Shown here piece after piece: positions 11,360 to 26,300 of a stretch of 64,000 nt of DNA (position 1 is the first letter of the stretch; each line of letters starts with the position of its first letter). The stretch is from Taenia hydatigena. Its lineage: Eukaryota; Platyhelminthes; Cestoda; Cyclophyllidea; Taeniidae. The translations under genes were made by a program, and so were the position numbers. Below the pieces are notes generated by a model. That model saw only the letters and a program-made list of their open reading frames with translations. It was not told the DNA's origin and did no database searches. Where the stretch lies: the NCBI GenBank assembly GCA_036345935.2, contig JADWOT020000006.1:5893543-5957542 (forward strand), in the 5' to 3' direction.

Positions 11360-14300
11360 ATGTCGCTCACCGGTCTGCGAAAGCAAATAAATAAGGCGAA
11401 TCAGGTATGAACGCCTATCCGGCTTAACAGTCCTCTTAGTTTATGTCCGAGAAAATTGGCGGAGCTGAGGGTACTAAGCTAGATGAGGAGTACATTCACT
11501 GTGAAAAGGTACACCTTTTGTCTCAATTAATTTTTTGCAGCAAATTGATGTTATGTCGAAACTTATTGAGGAAATAATTACCAAAACGCATGAGTATCTG
11601 CAGCCTAATCCAGCAACACGGGCTAAACTAGCCACATTAAATACTTTCAACAAAATTCAAGGCAAAGGAAAGGCACCTCCTTACCCTCAACCCGAAGGTC
11701 AACTTGGGGACTGCATGCTAAAATATGGAAACGAGTTGGACCACGACTCTCTCTTTGGTACGGGTTTCGCTTTCATTCTCGCACTCAGCCCTTGTTTTGA
11801 GTTGCTTGCATCGTGGTTCCCATAAATGGTGTGATATTTCCCGATTTATGCTTCCCTCTTGCTTAAGGTGAATGCCTCATCCAGACAGGATGTGCTTTTA
11901 AAAATATGGAGGATATCAAATATAACATGGAGGATCAGGTGAAACGGGAGTATATCGAACCGCTTCGTGGTATCCAATCCGTTGAACTCAAGGAGATTAA
12001 TGTACGTTTCTTTCCCTGTGTTTTTTTTGGATTACCGTGAAAATCTGTACATTTGATGTGTTGATCGATTTGCTTAGTTCCATCGTAAGAAGTTGGAGGG
12101 ACGTCGTTTGGACTTTGATTGCAAGAAGCGAAAAAAGGAGAGCAGTGAGTGATTTTGAACTCAATACACACTTTATTATCTCGTCATGATTTGCAAACCA
12201 TTGTTTTTTATTAGTCCTGAGCAAAGGTACGCAAAAATACTCAGCATCTTCCCGCCCCATTTGGAAATTAATGCGTTTTACAATCCTTTTGGTGGACAGA
12301 TTGTGAGATCACCTTCCTCTTTTTGAGGGCTTATCATCATACCACTTGGGTTTGCTTTTGCGCGTGTGTGCTATGATCTTTTGATCGTACTTGAGGGCTG
12401 TGTTGTAAATAGTTTCGGCTCTATTAGCAATGAATTCATGATGCTGCAGTAAGGTGCAGTTGGGTGTTAACTTAGAGGGATGGTTCACCCTATTCAAATT
12501 GTTCTTTCCAATTGAAAATACCTTTGGTAATTATTTCCTCTCACTAAGGGGCTAAGCACGTTGGTATGTCTACCATGTTCGTTGATGTTCTGATTTAGTG
12601 TTCTAATTTTTCTCCCGTTTGTTATTAAGTGATCCTTATACGTTTCGCCTATTTAATTGGCATTATCTCTTCCTCGTACTCTTGTGTGAGCACATCGAAA
12701 TTTACATTATCGACACAGTGTCCATGTTTCAGTTATTTACTCATGAGTCACACACGGATGTCGTGGCCATCGCTACTCAGTATGTAAACGCACTCATCTG
12801 TGCGCTTTTTGTGCGTGTGCTTGTGTAACTAGCATTCTTTGCGAATGTGGTTAGATTACTACTTACTTTGTTCTATGGTTATTAAATTACTGATAAGCGC
12901 ATGGCTACTCGATCAATGTAGAGGTGTTCGATTTCAGAGTAGAGTCGACTCGACATTTTTACGCCCTATTTTCTTCCCAATTCGTCAATATTCCAGGCGC
13001 GCCCAAAAGTATGTAATCTGAATGTTATCAGTCACTGCAATCGTTCACGCTTGCTCCTTTCGCCTCTGTTTTAGCCTTCCCAGATGTCTTCAGCTCTCAT
13101 CTCACTGACTTTCACCCCTCTGCTTAACTCCCCACTCCCCTTCCCTGTGCGTACGCGCGACCTTAACACCTTGAAATGGTAGCTTGCTTTCTCTCTTATG
13201 CCCCTTTCGCGTTTCAGACCCTCAGGCTGCCAAGGTGCTGGAAGATGAGGTGAAGATTGCGGAGGACAAGTTCCAGGAATCGAAGGTTCTCGCCGAGACG
13301 GCCATGGCCAACTTCTTGTCTTCTGATGTGAGTTCTCTTTTCTGTGTCCCTGTCCCAACTCTACAACCAATTATCGTTTGTATTTACGCGTGGAAATGTC
13401 ATTTTTAGTTGTTAGCTGATGATAGGGCATTTCGCTTGCGATGAATCGATTCCAATTCAGACGATGCTATTTAAGGAATTCCCTGCCGGGCATTTGGTGT
13501 TTCGTTTTTTCTATGCTTCGTCAGGGGCAATGGCTGTCTATTGGTACCAGTTGATTCGGTGCAATACTGCAGGGGTCGTGAGGGACACCTGTGTAAAGAC
13601 GATCCAATAGAGTACTTTCGATGTGAGTGCGTGCGAATACACGTATTAATCGGTGTGTAGAGGTCCGTGTTTTGTTAGCTTTTACATCTGCTTGACCTCC
13701 TGCTCGGAACGAGTTGCGCTTGTGAGTGCAATGGGGTCATTGATTTAAGCTGGTTGGAGAAAAGGGAACCCCGATACCTGTTTATTTGTCACCCAACTGA
13801 GGTCACGTTGTGGTTTACTACGTTGGATTCCGAGACCTTGAAAATCTATTTTCAAGTCATACCCAGCTTATTTTCGATTGCCTTGTACTAATTGCCTCGA
13901 AAAGGAAAAAATGCGGGGAGAGGCTATTAGTCTTAAATATCAGATGATGACGTTTGTGTTGTGCATCCCCATTTGTCCCCAGTGTGGGTCCAAAACAATC
14001 ATTAGTAATTTCCAAGACCATTAATCCTAAGCCGTTCAATTTCCCAAGTTACATCATTAGACCAAGGTGTAAGGAGAGGGGGGATGGGGCGCTGTCAGAT
14101 GGAAATGCACCCCTCTGCTTACGCGCCTCCTGGCGCTGCAATTGAAAAGAAGTTCCCTTTACGCCTGGAGGTTTATCGGATCAACGGTCCTACTGGCTTC
14201 TTTATTTTCTGTCACTTCCATCGTGTTTAGGTTTTTAATCGGTGATAAGACGCTTTTATTCGCTCTCCATTTATTTTCACATGATATGCTCAAGCTCTCA

Positions 14301-17300
14301 CATTGCGTTCGCTTTGAGGAATGGAGGCAAGAGTGTTACTTGTTTCCGTCTGATTTAACTCTTGTGTCTACTTAAGTGTGAAGCACCGTTTTTGCCGATC
14401 GCTAGGTTCATTTCCCTCATTCCCGATTTTTCGGGCTATTTCAAACCATTGAGTAGGTCAACAACCCCTCCAATTCCGTTAATCTATGGGTCGGATGTGA
14501 GAGCAGATACATTTTGATGGGTCGCCAAACTAGGTTTCTAGTGAAGGTGTGGTGGGTTATTTGGTTTCTATTTGCCGGTGAAGTCAAATAATACTAGGGG
14601 CTCTGATGGTTCTCAGTTATTGAGAAACATCACCTTGTAATGCTCGACATCCCAACAGCAGGCTATCACACCATTGGTAGTACTGTTTCATGATTACAAA
14701 GACTTACCAACGTGCTAATTTTACTTGGCGTCTCGATCGTTCCTCTATATGACCCTTGTGAAAGAATTGGGCCCGTATCCAATCAGCAATGAGCCGTTGT
14801 GACCCCCTATTCAAATAGAGCACTTATTGGTTTTCTATGTTCCCTTCTTCCAGTTCGAGCACATCAGCGCTTTGGCAGAGTTTGTGGACGCGCAGGCCAA
14901 CTACTATCGTCAAGCCTCGGAAATAATGGATAACTTGCACAAGGCGCTCCTTGAGAAGTGAGCCTCACCCCTTCCAACTTCTCATTCTAGCCTCGATTTT
15001 TGCCGATTCTCTGATTTTACTCCCCGTGTTTTTTTTTATATTTGTGCTTATAACGTGCTTTTTTTCAACTTGTAGTTTCAGCAGTTAAGATTTTCCCAGC
15101 TATTTTGATTTATGCGATTTTTTAAACCTTGAAGTGGAAAATTACGTCGATTGCGAAGTTCTTTTTTTATCACGGAATTCCGTTGTTTAATACTCAGTCA
15201 TCGGTTGAACAAGTGCCTATATTGTACCATTTCATACTAGAAAAAACAACGATTTTTGTTATAATGTGGAATTCGTTTTTTTTTTTTTTCAGTTGGAACA
15301 GTAGAATTAGAGTGTTTTTGACCCCATTTTGACAACTTGAAGCAGGTCTCATTTGAACTTTGTACTTACACCATCTTTTCATGGGGATTGGGAGCTGAAT
15401 TAAAATTTAATAAAGATACTACATGTTTTTTTTTGCACAAAATCATCATTTTTTAAAGGAAGGAACTCTCCTTTTGTTATAGTTGGCGAATTTCCTCCCC
15501 GTCTTTTTTCAAGAGACGAAGTTTGTCAGAGTGCTCCTTTTCTGTCATTTCTTTTCCATTACCTGCTACTCTTGCGAAACACCTGTAGTGAAGGCTGCAA
15601 TACGCTCATTTTAAACTCTTTACGGTGAATTATTCATTGGCTGAATGTGCTTTCTCTTCCCTTCAATGTTTTTTGCAGAATGAGAGGATCGGCGATGTGT
15701 ACTGAATAATTTCCTGATGAATTTTCACTGCTCTTCATGCTTAACCAGTAGTTACTACAGTAGATTGGTTAATTTTCCCCATTGGGGCATTCCTCCGCAT
15801 CTCATTGTGCTGTCCCCTTTATGTCGGTTTTTTGTGCCTCAGAAGCTGCCTAATCATCTTATCGCTCCGCATCACTCTTTCGAGGGTCTTTTGCCTCGCT
15901 ATGATGAAAGCAGATGCACGGTCCTGTCGCTTTAAGGCAGATTTGTAGTCTTCTTTTTTATTATAAAATCAAAAATTTATCCCCTGTCTGTGTGCGTTTT
16001 TTTACTGCAATAACCATCCCATGAAATAAGAAGTGTGTTTCTCAGGCGATTAGCGACTTACATCTTTGGAGGTTCCAACAAAATCACCCCCAGATGTGTG
16101 CGTTCCTCAGTTTCAGCTTGACAGGCATTTTCAGTTGCCCGTTTGATAGTATGGCATGCATCCATTTTCGACCTCTTACAAAATGCTCCAGTTCTCCCTC
16201 AAGCTTAGTTTCACAACCCCTGTGCAGGAAGGTGGGCAAGTTGTTGATTCGGTTTCCGCCATTGCAAGTAGTCATGGCATCTTGGCTCTGATAAGCATTT
16301 GCATTCACCTCATGCATCTGAGACCAGGGCATACCAGTTAGGGCTGTGAAACCTCCACTTGAAACGACATTCGCTCTGGAAGGTCATCATTTACACTGAA
16401 GTCGCTTTGCAGTTTATTAGATCAGTATGGTTAATACGTGTACAGAGACGTCGTCTCTCAAAATGTGCTTGAGTTGTACGGCTCGGATAAATCTTTCTCA
16501 CAGCAAATCTAGGTCTCGCATTAATGACAGCGCTTGCTCGCCTTTCGCATCACAGCTTTTTTGTCCATTTAGCTGTGCGTTTTCGACTGACAATAATTCT
16601 GCTTGTATGTTGTTTATGGGTACGCTACTTAATTTTCTCGAATGCCCTTGTGATTGGCAGTAATTATCCAACTATCTCACCCCGGAGTCCCTTTTCAGTT
16701 TCTACTTGAAGTAGGTGGGGTATTACGGTGAAGCGTTGAGTCACTTTCAGAGGTTTAATCTAATCGAATGTATTTGCCTTATTTAAAATTACTAGGAATT
16801 TGTAAAGGATTCAGCGTCCAATTGTTCGTTCTTAGTGAGTGATAGCAATAAGCTAGTTTATTACCATGCTTAATCAAATTGAGTTCGTTTCGTGTGTTGC
16901 GATCGTGCAATTTCCTGCCTTACCCCCCAAAGTACTCGAATAGCATATAGTGGTGATAAAAATGCAATTGACCTACATCTAGAAAAGTGGTAATTGCTTA
17001 GCCTTAGTCTATTTAACCTACTTCAATCTTGCTGGTTTGCAAATTTCATTATATTTAAAGTGTCTGCGATCTGCGTCACATATATGCGAAACCACAATCG
17101 TCTTACCTGGAACCGGTGTCGTCGCAACCACGACGTGTCTCATCAGTTTATGGCGCTTAGTCATCCCAAATCGGTTGATCCTAATAGGTAAAATTGATGT
17201 AGAAATGATCTTGACCTGAAGGTAATTACATTTTTCGATTTTTCCATGGTCGTTGAGTTTAATGGCAAGAATAATGCCAATTGGTGATATATTCGAGCCG

Positions 17301-20300
17301 TCGAACGCTGGGCCCTCTGAGCTTCTGATAGCTGAGATATTAATTGCTTTGGACGTCATGGCACAATGCGTGATGGCAATGAAGGTTGTTTCCACTTCTC
17401 AAGTTCTCTCTTTTGGCGGATTGGTTGTCTATCAAATTACCAGAAAATACCAGTTAAATCTAGGCACTACATGAAGCAGTCATTTCCCTTTTTGCTTACA
17501 TTCTTCTGCGTGAATAGTTGGATTCAGTTGGATAAACTGAGCTATGTAATCTGGGCTCCAAACAACAGCTGCATGATTAACGGCACATGTCTGAAATTCG
17601 CATTTCTTGTTTTACTTCTGGCTAATTCAATAAGAAAACTTACACTAGTTAGAACTGACGCCACATTTCACAACTGTTGTTTTTCTCTTTGAAAGTGGAA
17701 AGTGTCAAGCGTCACTTCTTTGTGGTTGACATTGAGAACTTGAAACGTTTGCGAAATGGAAGTGCCAATGCTGGTCATAGCTTTGATTTTAGGAAATCGC
17801 TAACTTTGAGTGTAAGATTTAAATCACTACGAATTAATTTTAATTAGCAATTAATGCTCTCCCTTACCATTTATTCTCATCTTGAATCCACTACTTGTTG
17901 GACGTTTAGTGCTTTTCGTCCTGCGATATGCACTTCAGTGCTCTAAATAAATCGTCCTGTTACAGTGATCAGATTATTTCAAAGTCAATTCAGAAATTTG
18001 ATGCTGTTTAAAAAGAGCTTTCAAAATACAGCTTTTTCGTACTTTTCTTTTATCTATCGAAAACACACGGTAATCATTTGGTGGTAAATGCAACGCGTAG
18101 TTAGAATTGGTAGCAATGTTTGATTTCGGATTTGTTAACTTGCAAAAAAATGAGGGTTGTTTTCTTGGGAAAAAACCTCTTGCAGTAGTATGAGACATTA
18201 TTATCAGCTATTCCAAATGAAGTGAAAGTTCATCAGGGGCATTGGCTGCAGAAGTGGCATTTGCCTTTTGGTCAACTCCACTGTGGTTTGCGCATTGTAT
18301 TATAGGAAGGATGAGGCACAATCGCGTGGAAAGCCGACACACACCCCGAAGCCGGTACAGCTCACCAGAACCCTCAGCGGGGAAGTCAGCGCCAAAAATG
18401 GGTCAATGAGTTCACCGAGAACGCCGAATAAGTCGCCTGTTGGCATTAAAGGTCAGTTTTCTCTCTTCCTCTATCCGCTTTCTTACCCTCATGTACCCTT
18501 CTCAGTGTTCGTTTAATACTACATTGGTGAATACCCGTGTACTCATGTCTACCCCCTTGTTACTCTACCTCAACTTTGTGCACGTCTTTTCCCTCCTCCC
18601 CCCCAGCCGCCTGCTGTGACCCTGGCGGTAGGGTGGAAGAGTGGATTGAAAGGGCGAAAATACCACACTAGACTCCCAAGTCTCACGTGTGCATCCGTCT
18701 CCATGTATGTCTTGCTTCTGTTTGTTATGCATCGTTCATGATTGGCCGCGCGCAAGCGTGACTTAGTGAAGAAGAGGAGCAACAGCAATGGTGGCAGCGA
18801 CAGTAGGAAGGGTGCGGTGATCTGGACTATTTATAAACGACTGGGAATTTAAAACATGCAATTTGCACTGGCGAATCTGTGTTTCAGCTGCAAAAGCAGG
18901 TTTTTGGTTTGATAACTCTGTAAGCTATACGAATTAATTGCTTTCACATCTGTGGCTCCCAGAATGTTGCATTATTGTTTTTACCTCCTTACTCCTATGT
19001 AAAGTGAAGTTAGTTCGCGACCGCCTGTAGCAAGAAGTGCTTTGGCTAGGTAGGCTTTCCTTGCAATACATACATTCACAGCTTTCTTCAAACCACTTCC
19101 GACTTCTACCAAGTTCGTATCCTTGAGATTGAATCCAATTGTTACTGAGGTTGATGGGGATTTAGCGTTGTGTTTTGAAAGTAACAGGACCTCCAATTGA
19201 AGACTCACCTTTCGCATCCCTGCAAATCCAAAGGGTGGTGCACTTAATGGAGCCTGAATATATCCCTGAATTTTTCCCCAATGCGCCTTGCGAATGTGTT
19301 TTTCGAATCCCAAGTCCCTCAGAACCCTCTACAAACTGCACATGGCGGTGTTGTTTGTGTGGTATTCAGGAATGTCACCGGTTGTGCCAAATGTGTTTGC
19401 GCTTTAAAGCTCGTTGTGTATGTATGCTTACCTCCACACCGGAGTGCCTGTTATTTTTTGGTGCTACAACAGGTAGGCAAATACTAGCAGCTTGGATTAG
19501 AATCGTTGTGAAATGCTCCTCCTTCCTCCTTTTCGGGTAGTTGGCACGGTTCTCTTGTCCTGGTTCTATCCTTGTGAACTTTTATTGCATGCGTTTATTG
19601 CGTGACAATAATGCTCATGTGAATACTTTTCACGCTTCACGTCCTCTTAGTTCTCTTTTGTTTCTTTCAGCGTTTCATGTCCCGTGCACATTGTTGAAAA
19701 GTGAATGAAGACGCACAACTGCCACATAAACGCAGGCACTTGCGATTGTAATTAGTTTTCTATGAAATCGCAGGGCGCCTCTATGCATTTGATTTTGGTT
19801 CATCATCACCACAATCTGAATGGGTGTTTATCGCTTCTTTCGGGCTATTTATTAAAGCGTTTTTGGGGTAGGTGATCCTTCGATCTGTGAATTCTGCTTC
19901 TCATCTCGATACGGCGAAGTAAATGCACGTGCTTTTAAAAACCATTCTGATGTCTGTTTACTCACTTCAAATGTAGTTAGCCCTCGTTGGGTCTTTTAAG
20001 CAGGGTCTTAAAGTATTTTGCAGCTATTGGAGCGCTGATGAAAGGGACTTCAGTGAAGCAGAATGAGAAAAATCAAAATAATGTGATTGCATTATATTGT
20101 GGCATTTGAGTTAACTCCTGAAGGCGATATTATGCGTTAGAGACTAGAAGTAGCCGTGCTGTTGATGTGGGGCTGAGCCTCGGAAGACTGAAAGAGTTCA
20201 TGTGGTCCTACACACGTCTAAAAATTGCTGTTCCACAGTATGTGGCTATTAGCCATATTCTTTGATGAATTCTTTGATATGGTGTGTGTTTTTTATTTCT

Positions 20301-23300
20301 CCAAATATTAAAATTCGTATGTCTGTTTAACTAGTCCTTTTATATCCATTGGCAGCTGATTTCAACTGACAGTAATCGCATTCCTGAATGTCTGGTGAGC
20401 TGCCTCTGGGGAAGTAGTTTAGTCATATTCCTACAGAACGGCTAGGCGCCAGGCTCTACACTACCACTGAAGTGAAGGCAATTGGGATTTACTTGCACTA
20501 CCATACCCTTAATGCCCAATGCGTTTGTTATGGCCATTTGAGCAAACGTCTGACTCCGTTCCTCCCACTACATACTTGATGAGTTGGTGGGTGTTTGGTA
20601 TTTCCTCGATTTGCTGTTCCTTTCGTTGTCTTTCATTTCCGACTTCTCAGGGAGTACTTTTGTGTGCGAATTCGCGTTTCATCATTCAGTCTTCATAGTA
20701 GTCATGTCACAAACATTCTATCTACCTCCCTTTGGGGAATTTCGCATCATGGAGGTAGTTTGGTGCTTACGGACGCATACACACTCGTGTTTATGTGTGT
20801 GGAGCAGATTTATGATGATTGGCACGGCACTGGCTGTTGCATTGACCGGCTTTTTATCTCTTAATCAAAAGGATCATTTTATTTTCGTAATGAGTGCCAG
20901 CTTTCCATTTCATTGGCACAGTGAATTTGACAACCGTATTTCTTCCCACTCGGTTTTGCGTTAGCATGTTAAAGATACTTTGGCAGCTTTGAGATTATGC
21001 AGTGTAACTGTTTGGCTTGATTGTCTGTCACTTGTGCGCATCTACGAGTATGCGTGTGATGAAACCATCGTGCACCATCGCAATTACGGCTTGATTTGAA
21101 CAGCATTCGTTCTTCATTCAGTCAAGCATTAACTTCATGCGCATTACCCACCCATTGCGTGAAGGAGTTATCACCAAGATTGGGACTTTGCTTCAATCAA
21201 GGTAAGCGCTAAGTTGGTGTGGCTGGCGCAGTCTTCCTTGAAGCCGTAATAGGGTACACTCATATCGAAGCCTGGTTTATTGTTATAATTTGCAGAAGGT
21301 CTGGGGCACTGTAGACATGAGCAGGGAGGCATGGTATGAAGAGGGGAACCGAGGCGCAAAGTACCGGCATTGTGAGCTTGAATTGTTTCAGGTTCCCACT
21401 CCAAGAAATCAATAGGTAAGAATTTCGACGTAGAAGGAATGTGTTTGTCGGTGGGTTCAGATAGGCAGAGAGTTGGGGAATGAAGGATGTCGGTGGCACG
21501 ATTTTATCCAACCTCCCATGCACTTAAAGTGCAGCTGGACGTGATATATCGTTCAGTCAGGGGAGAGGGTGAAGGGGAAAATGAAACCCTCTGGGAAATT
21601 GGAGCAGGAACGTCTCCTGCGGTCGCAGGCGTCCTTGTTACGAATGCTAGGTTATTCTACCGAAAACGTTTTTGTTTGCGTGGTTGCATTCACCGAATGA
21701 TTCTCCAGTCCAACTAAATATGGGTTAGCAGTGTTTGAATAGCCCGAATGTCGAAATAGCTGGAGGATAAGCTTGTGCTTCTGTTATGCGAGACGTGAAT
21801 GGCAGTGCACTGGGTTAAGTTGGCTTTGCTTTGAACTGCCGCTCCGCTCTTACCCCCCGATGCCCATTTTACCTCGGTTTTTTGGGTCGGAATTAAACCC
21901 TTAACTCGTCCTTACTGTGAAGGCAACTTTTATTGGGCGTGCAATTTTTATTTCGCTAGTGTTAATGCACCGTCTTTAGACTCAAATAGTGGCGTAAATT
22001 CGATTAACTGAGCTACGGCTGTTTGGTGTTTGGAAAAAACGGTCCTCTATGTCTTGGCGTTTTGTTTTCACATAGCTTAATCCCTCCCTTCCTTATTCAT
22101 AATTTTTCCTCTTTTGTGCTGAAAAAAACGGATTCCTAGGCTTTTTCTTTAAGTCATTATTTGTGAAATGCATGTCTGACAATGTCATTTCAGTCTGAAG
22201 CTTGAATACACAAAAGCGGGAGGCTAGCTAAATAATTTTGGCTGATTGAATTGTCGAGTAAAGGTCAGCTTGATTGTTTTTCGAGTGATGCAGTCCATTG
22301 CCTCGTTTCATCAATAGATCTCGGCAAGTTGGTGTCCCATACATTTTAAGGTCGACTGAGGCAAAGCTGCAGGCGCCTGCCATTTCGGTTCGCGTACACT
22401 TCACTCTGGTTTGGTGAATTTTGAGAGGGTCTGGCTATTTCCTCCTTGTTTTGCTTCGCCTAATGAGCGATTGTTGTGCAATAGCCGGAAGTATTAATGC
22501 CGTTTCCTGCTGCGCTAATTCTCCGAAATGGTTTCAGCAACACACATCAAGAATTGGGCTTTGTTAAAAGGAAAATTCAACCGGATTTTTTAAAAGTATA
22601 CTTTCCTGTTACATACGTTAATATGACATTAATAGTGAAAGGTCTTTTAGCTCCACAAAACCGCCTGCAGAGGTGTGTTTTTTTCAAGCAACACGCGCCA
22701 CCGATCGAGTAAAACAGTTGTCAACTGGGAGGAATTCAATCATCCAAACTTACTCCCAGACATACACACATTGCAACGTCTCCTACCACTTCTCCGTAGT
22801 GTTGTCGTTTCCACTACTCACTTCGTCGTCAATGTCTTCGGTCTCCCCATTCTCCACTTCCACGCTTACCTATTTTAAAACTTTATTTTAAAAAATCAGG
22901 AAGCGGTAGCTGGCTGATTGCGAAATTTGTTCTCGTCTAACGGAATGTAAAAACAGGTTTTACTGACATCCTTAGTGCAACCGGTTTTCCTCCAAACCTA
23001 AATGGAATACAACAAGAGTGTCTTTGTTTTTTTTGGGTGGAGTTTGGCACTCTTTCTTTGTAGCAATCGCTTGCCCCAAAACCATGCCATGTTGCGATGG
23101 CAGATTACTTCCTTCGTTTTCTCCCCCTCTGCCTCCATTACCGCCCATTCCTGCTTGTTATCCACTTCTTAACAGCCTTTTGTTTACACATGCCACACCA
23201 TTTCTTAATGACTTTTTCAATGGAAGTAAGGTCAAGAATCCCATTTTCACTGACAATTCGCATTGTAAATCACCCTCTAGGTATGTGTGCACCCATCGTG

Positions 23301-26300
23301 TTGGGGCACTTGTCTAAACTTCACCATGTTGCCTTCCCTGCTGGCAGTACTTCAATTGTGTTTTATGGGATTTCGCGATCAGAACATTGGTTCAGGGGAG
23401 AAGGCGAAAATATGCCGACTTTCTTCTAACCAAAAAGATTGCTTTTTGAGATAGAAAAGCGCTGCACTTTCAAGGGCACATTATGTGGTGTACTTTCTTG
23501 TCCGAGAAATTCAATTTGGTGAACTGACGGAGTGTGTAATAGTACACGCATTTCAGAAGAAATGAACGACAAACAAGTAATGCGCCTTCCCTTGGCTGGC
23601 GGATTCACCCACTCGAGTTGATCGCGAATGTACCTGCCTCGACCTTTTTCGTTAGGCGAGATGTTTAGCCTTTCTCTTGTGCTCCTTTTTTATAATGGAA
23701 CGCTTCGGGGTTTCAGCTATTGCTCCACTTTTTAAAGCACTTTACTGGCTAAAATTAACCATTGCTCGCATTTGCCGTAATGTGTTCAACTTGCGCGTAT
23801 TCTATAGATGGAAATTCACATGATTTAATGTGGCTTTTTCTTGATTAACTCAAACTATTACTCCACTAAAAACGGTGAAAACTTTTGGCTTTTTTCGCAC
23901 CACTGTGCTGCATTTTCTGACGCTTTCATTGCCATTGGTCTCCGTGAGAATGACCAAGGGATTAACCATTTCACTAACCAAATGCATTGCATAGACTGCA
24001 TTTGCGTGCTTCAATCTTCTTCTTCTTCTTTGAAACAAAGCGCTTATCATCCTCTATACAGAAAGCTCCTTGAATTGTTACTCTTCAGTCCCCAAACGCT
24101 CTTGCCGCTAGTCTTCCCACTTTACATCAACACGTACTTCCCTAACTTCACATGCGCAAATTCACACACGCAAGCATGTTATCCTTCGCTAAATCGTCGT
24201 CGTTCCGGTTAGTGATTAATGCATTCGTTTTGCCACTTCTATAACACTAGCCTCCGTTCGTGGGCTTTGGCGTTTTTGGTGGTGGGCTCTCGGCCTGTTC
24301 AAAATTTAGCGTCTGCGCGCGCACACACACACGCGTCCATGCGTCCATCCATCCACGAGTTGTGGTCGTATTTTGCTGCTAGGCTGGCAATGCAGCCTGA
24401 TTATCCTCGAATTGCCTCTCTCTCTGATTGGGCACTGTCTCCCTATTCCTTGGACGTCCTATTGGTTCACATGCGCCTAGCGTGGTTCTTTGCTTGTTGG
24501 CTGAGAGTTGGTGGGTGGATTTCTCACCCCATCACTACTCCTATTCTTTCCTCTCCTTCTTTTTTGCGGTTGGTCTTATGGAAGACCCCTCCGGCAACCA
24601 AGAAGCACACAAAGCTGTTGTCCCTCCATTCATTTTGCTCCACCTCTTCCTTCCTCATTAACATAGGACAAGCGTGCCTGTCATCTGATTGCGTCGAACC
24701 GAGTCGGCGTAGCAATGTGGCTGGCCACCATTTGCTGTCAGCATCACGCATATATGAAGTGCTGACTTTCTTACCTGAGTCCGCTATCATAAACACATGA
24801 CCTACCTTCTGTCATTATGATAAGTGGTTGCAAAAATATTGCGACCCAAGTGGAGTTTCTAATCATAAACTAGATGCTGGGTGTTTTTGAACCGATGAGA
24901 ATTTCTCGCATCATTTTTTTACCTAACAGTTGAATTGCCTGAGCTATAGTAGTCGGTTTTTCTCTGATCCAGGCCCTGGTGGCGATCGTAATAAAAGGGT
25001 CTCCAGCGAGATGGGACTGATTTGAAGGGTCGAAGGGTGACAGAGTGATTGATTCTATACGTTGCTGAATGTGAGGTTACATTTACACCATCGTAGTGTT
25101 AGGATTCCGGCAGAACCAATCTGACTGTAGTGGCTAATAGTTCCCCCTATATATTGTCCCTCTATTTGAGCCTACGTGCACTTTCTTTTAATTTTTTTTT
25201 CACTTAAGTTTGTCCAGCCTTGCCTCCTGTTGTCCTTTCGGTGATGTAAACGAGCTTTCAGACCTGAGTCTCTTATCATCTCAAATACTTCAGGTGACGG
25301 ACGTTTCTCCCTCAAACTTGGTTCACCTCGATGTTTGTTTGGTGTTACGTGTTGGCTTGCTCCTTCTGCTTCTGATTATGCGCTCTCAAACGCTCTGTTA
25401 TAATGCCTCGGCATTGCTGGGTCATCACTGATTGTCCTCAGGCTCCTGCTCCAATTATGGTCTTTTTATTAATGTCTTCAATGCTCCCATGAAAGCTGCA
25501 CTTCATTCAAAATTGGTTTATTTTGAACTTTGATTGAGCTTTATCTATGGCATTAAGGGACTGATCATACGTAACTTGCTATTTCTTTTTTTTGGACACG
25601 AAAACACGAAGTTGCACTTTGAACTCACCGTGCTTGTTCTGCATTGTATCGATGATACCGGTGACCTCCACTCCTCTCTAGTAATCCAAATGCTAATTGC
25701 TAGTCATCGCCACCATCTCTAGGATTTCATGGCCAGTGCTTCTCCACACTCGGTGAAATTATGCGCACTGTTTCTTTCACCACACGGACTAGTCTGCATA
25801 ACTTTTAAAAGCTACATCTTTTGCGGGTGTGGAACTAATAGCGTCATGCTGAAGCAATCGCGAAAGACGAATCGCCACTCGTGCAAGGTAGCTATAAAAC
25901 CACCCCATCCTTCCAAAATAGGACGCGTTGTTGACAGTGAGATCACAATGACCGATTAACTGATGTTGTCTTAATCTTTATTCTTTCAATTGTTGAATCG
26001 TCAGATTTGCATGTGGTTTTGTGTATGTGAAGACTCAGCTCTCGTTTTAGAAATGCAGCATCAGTTGCTTTCGTATGCTTCCTCAGTGACAATGCGGTTT
26101 AATGTGATTTATGTGACCTGCAGCAATCGTTAGGTGGCCGATGTACAAGCGAGGAAATCTTTTGGTGGCTTGATGAGGCTTAATCCTCACTCTTGCCACG
26201 AATACTCGAATTTTTATCTTTTATAAAAGTTTTATTCAAGGCAGAATATGTTGCTACTAGTATAAACCGATGCTGTTGGTAAAAAGTCGTCAACACTGTC

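Noticed and set aside
24219..24800. 193-codon open frame, plus strand
   Set aside because: It lies inside the endophilin intron, is low in information with many His/Ser/Leu runs, has overlapping frames on both strands, and no domain or splice logic supports it.
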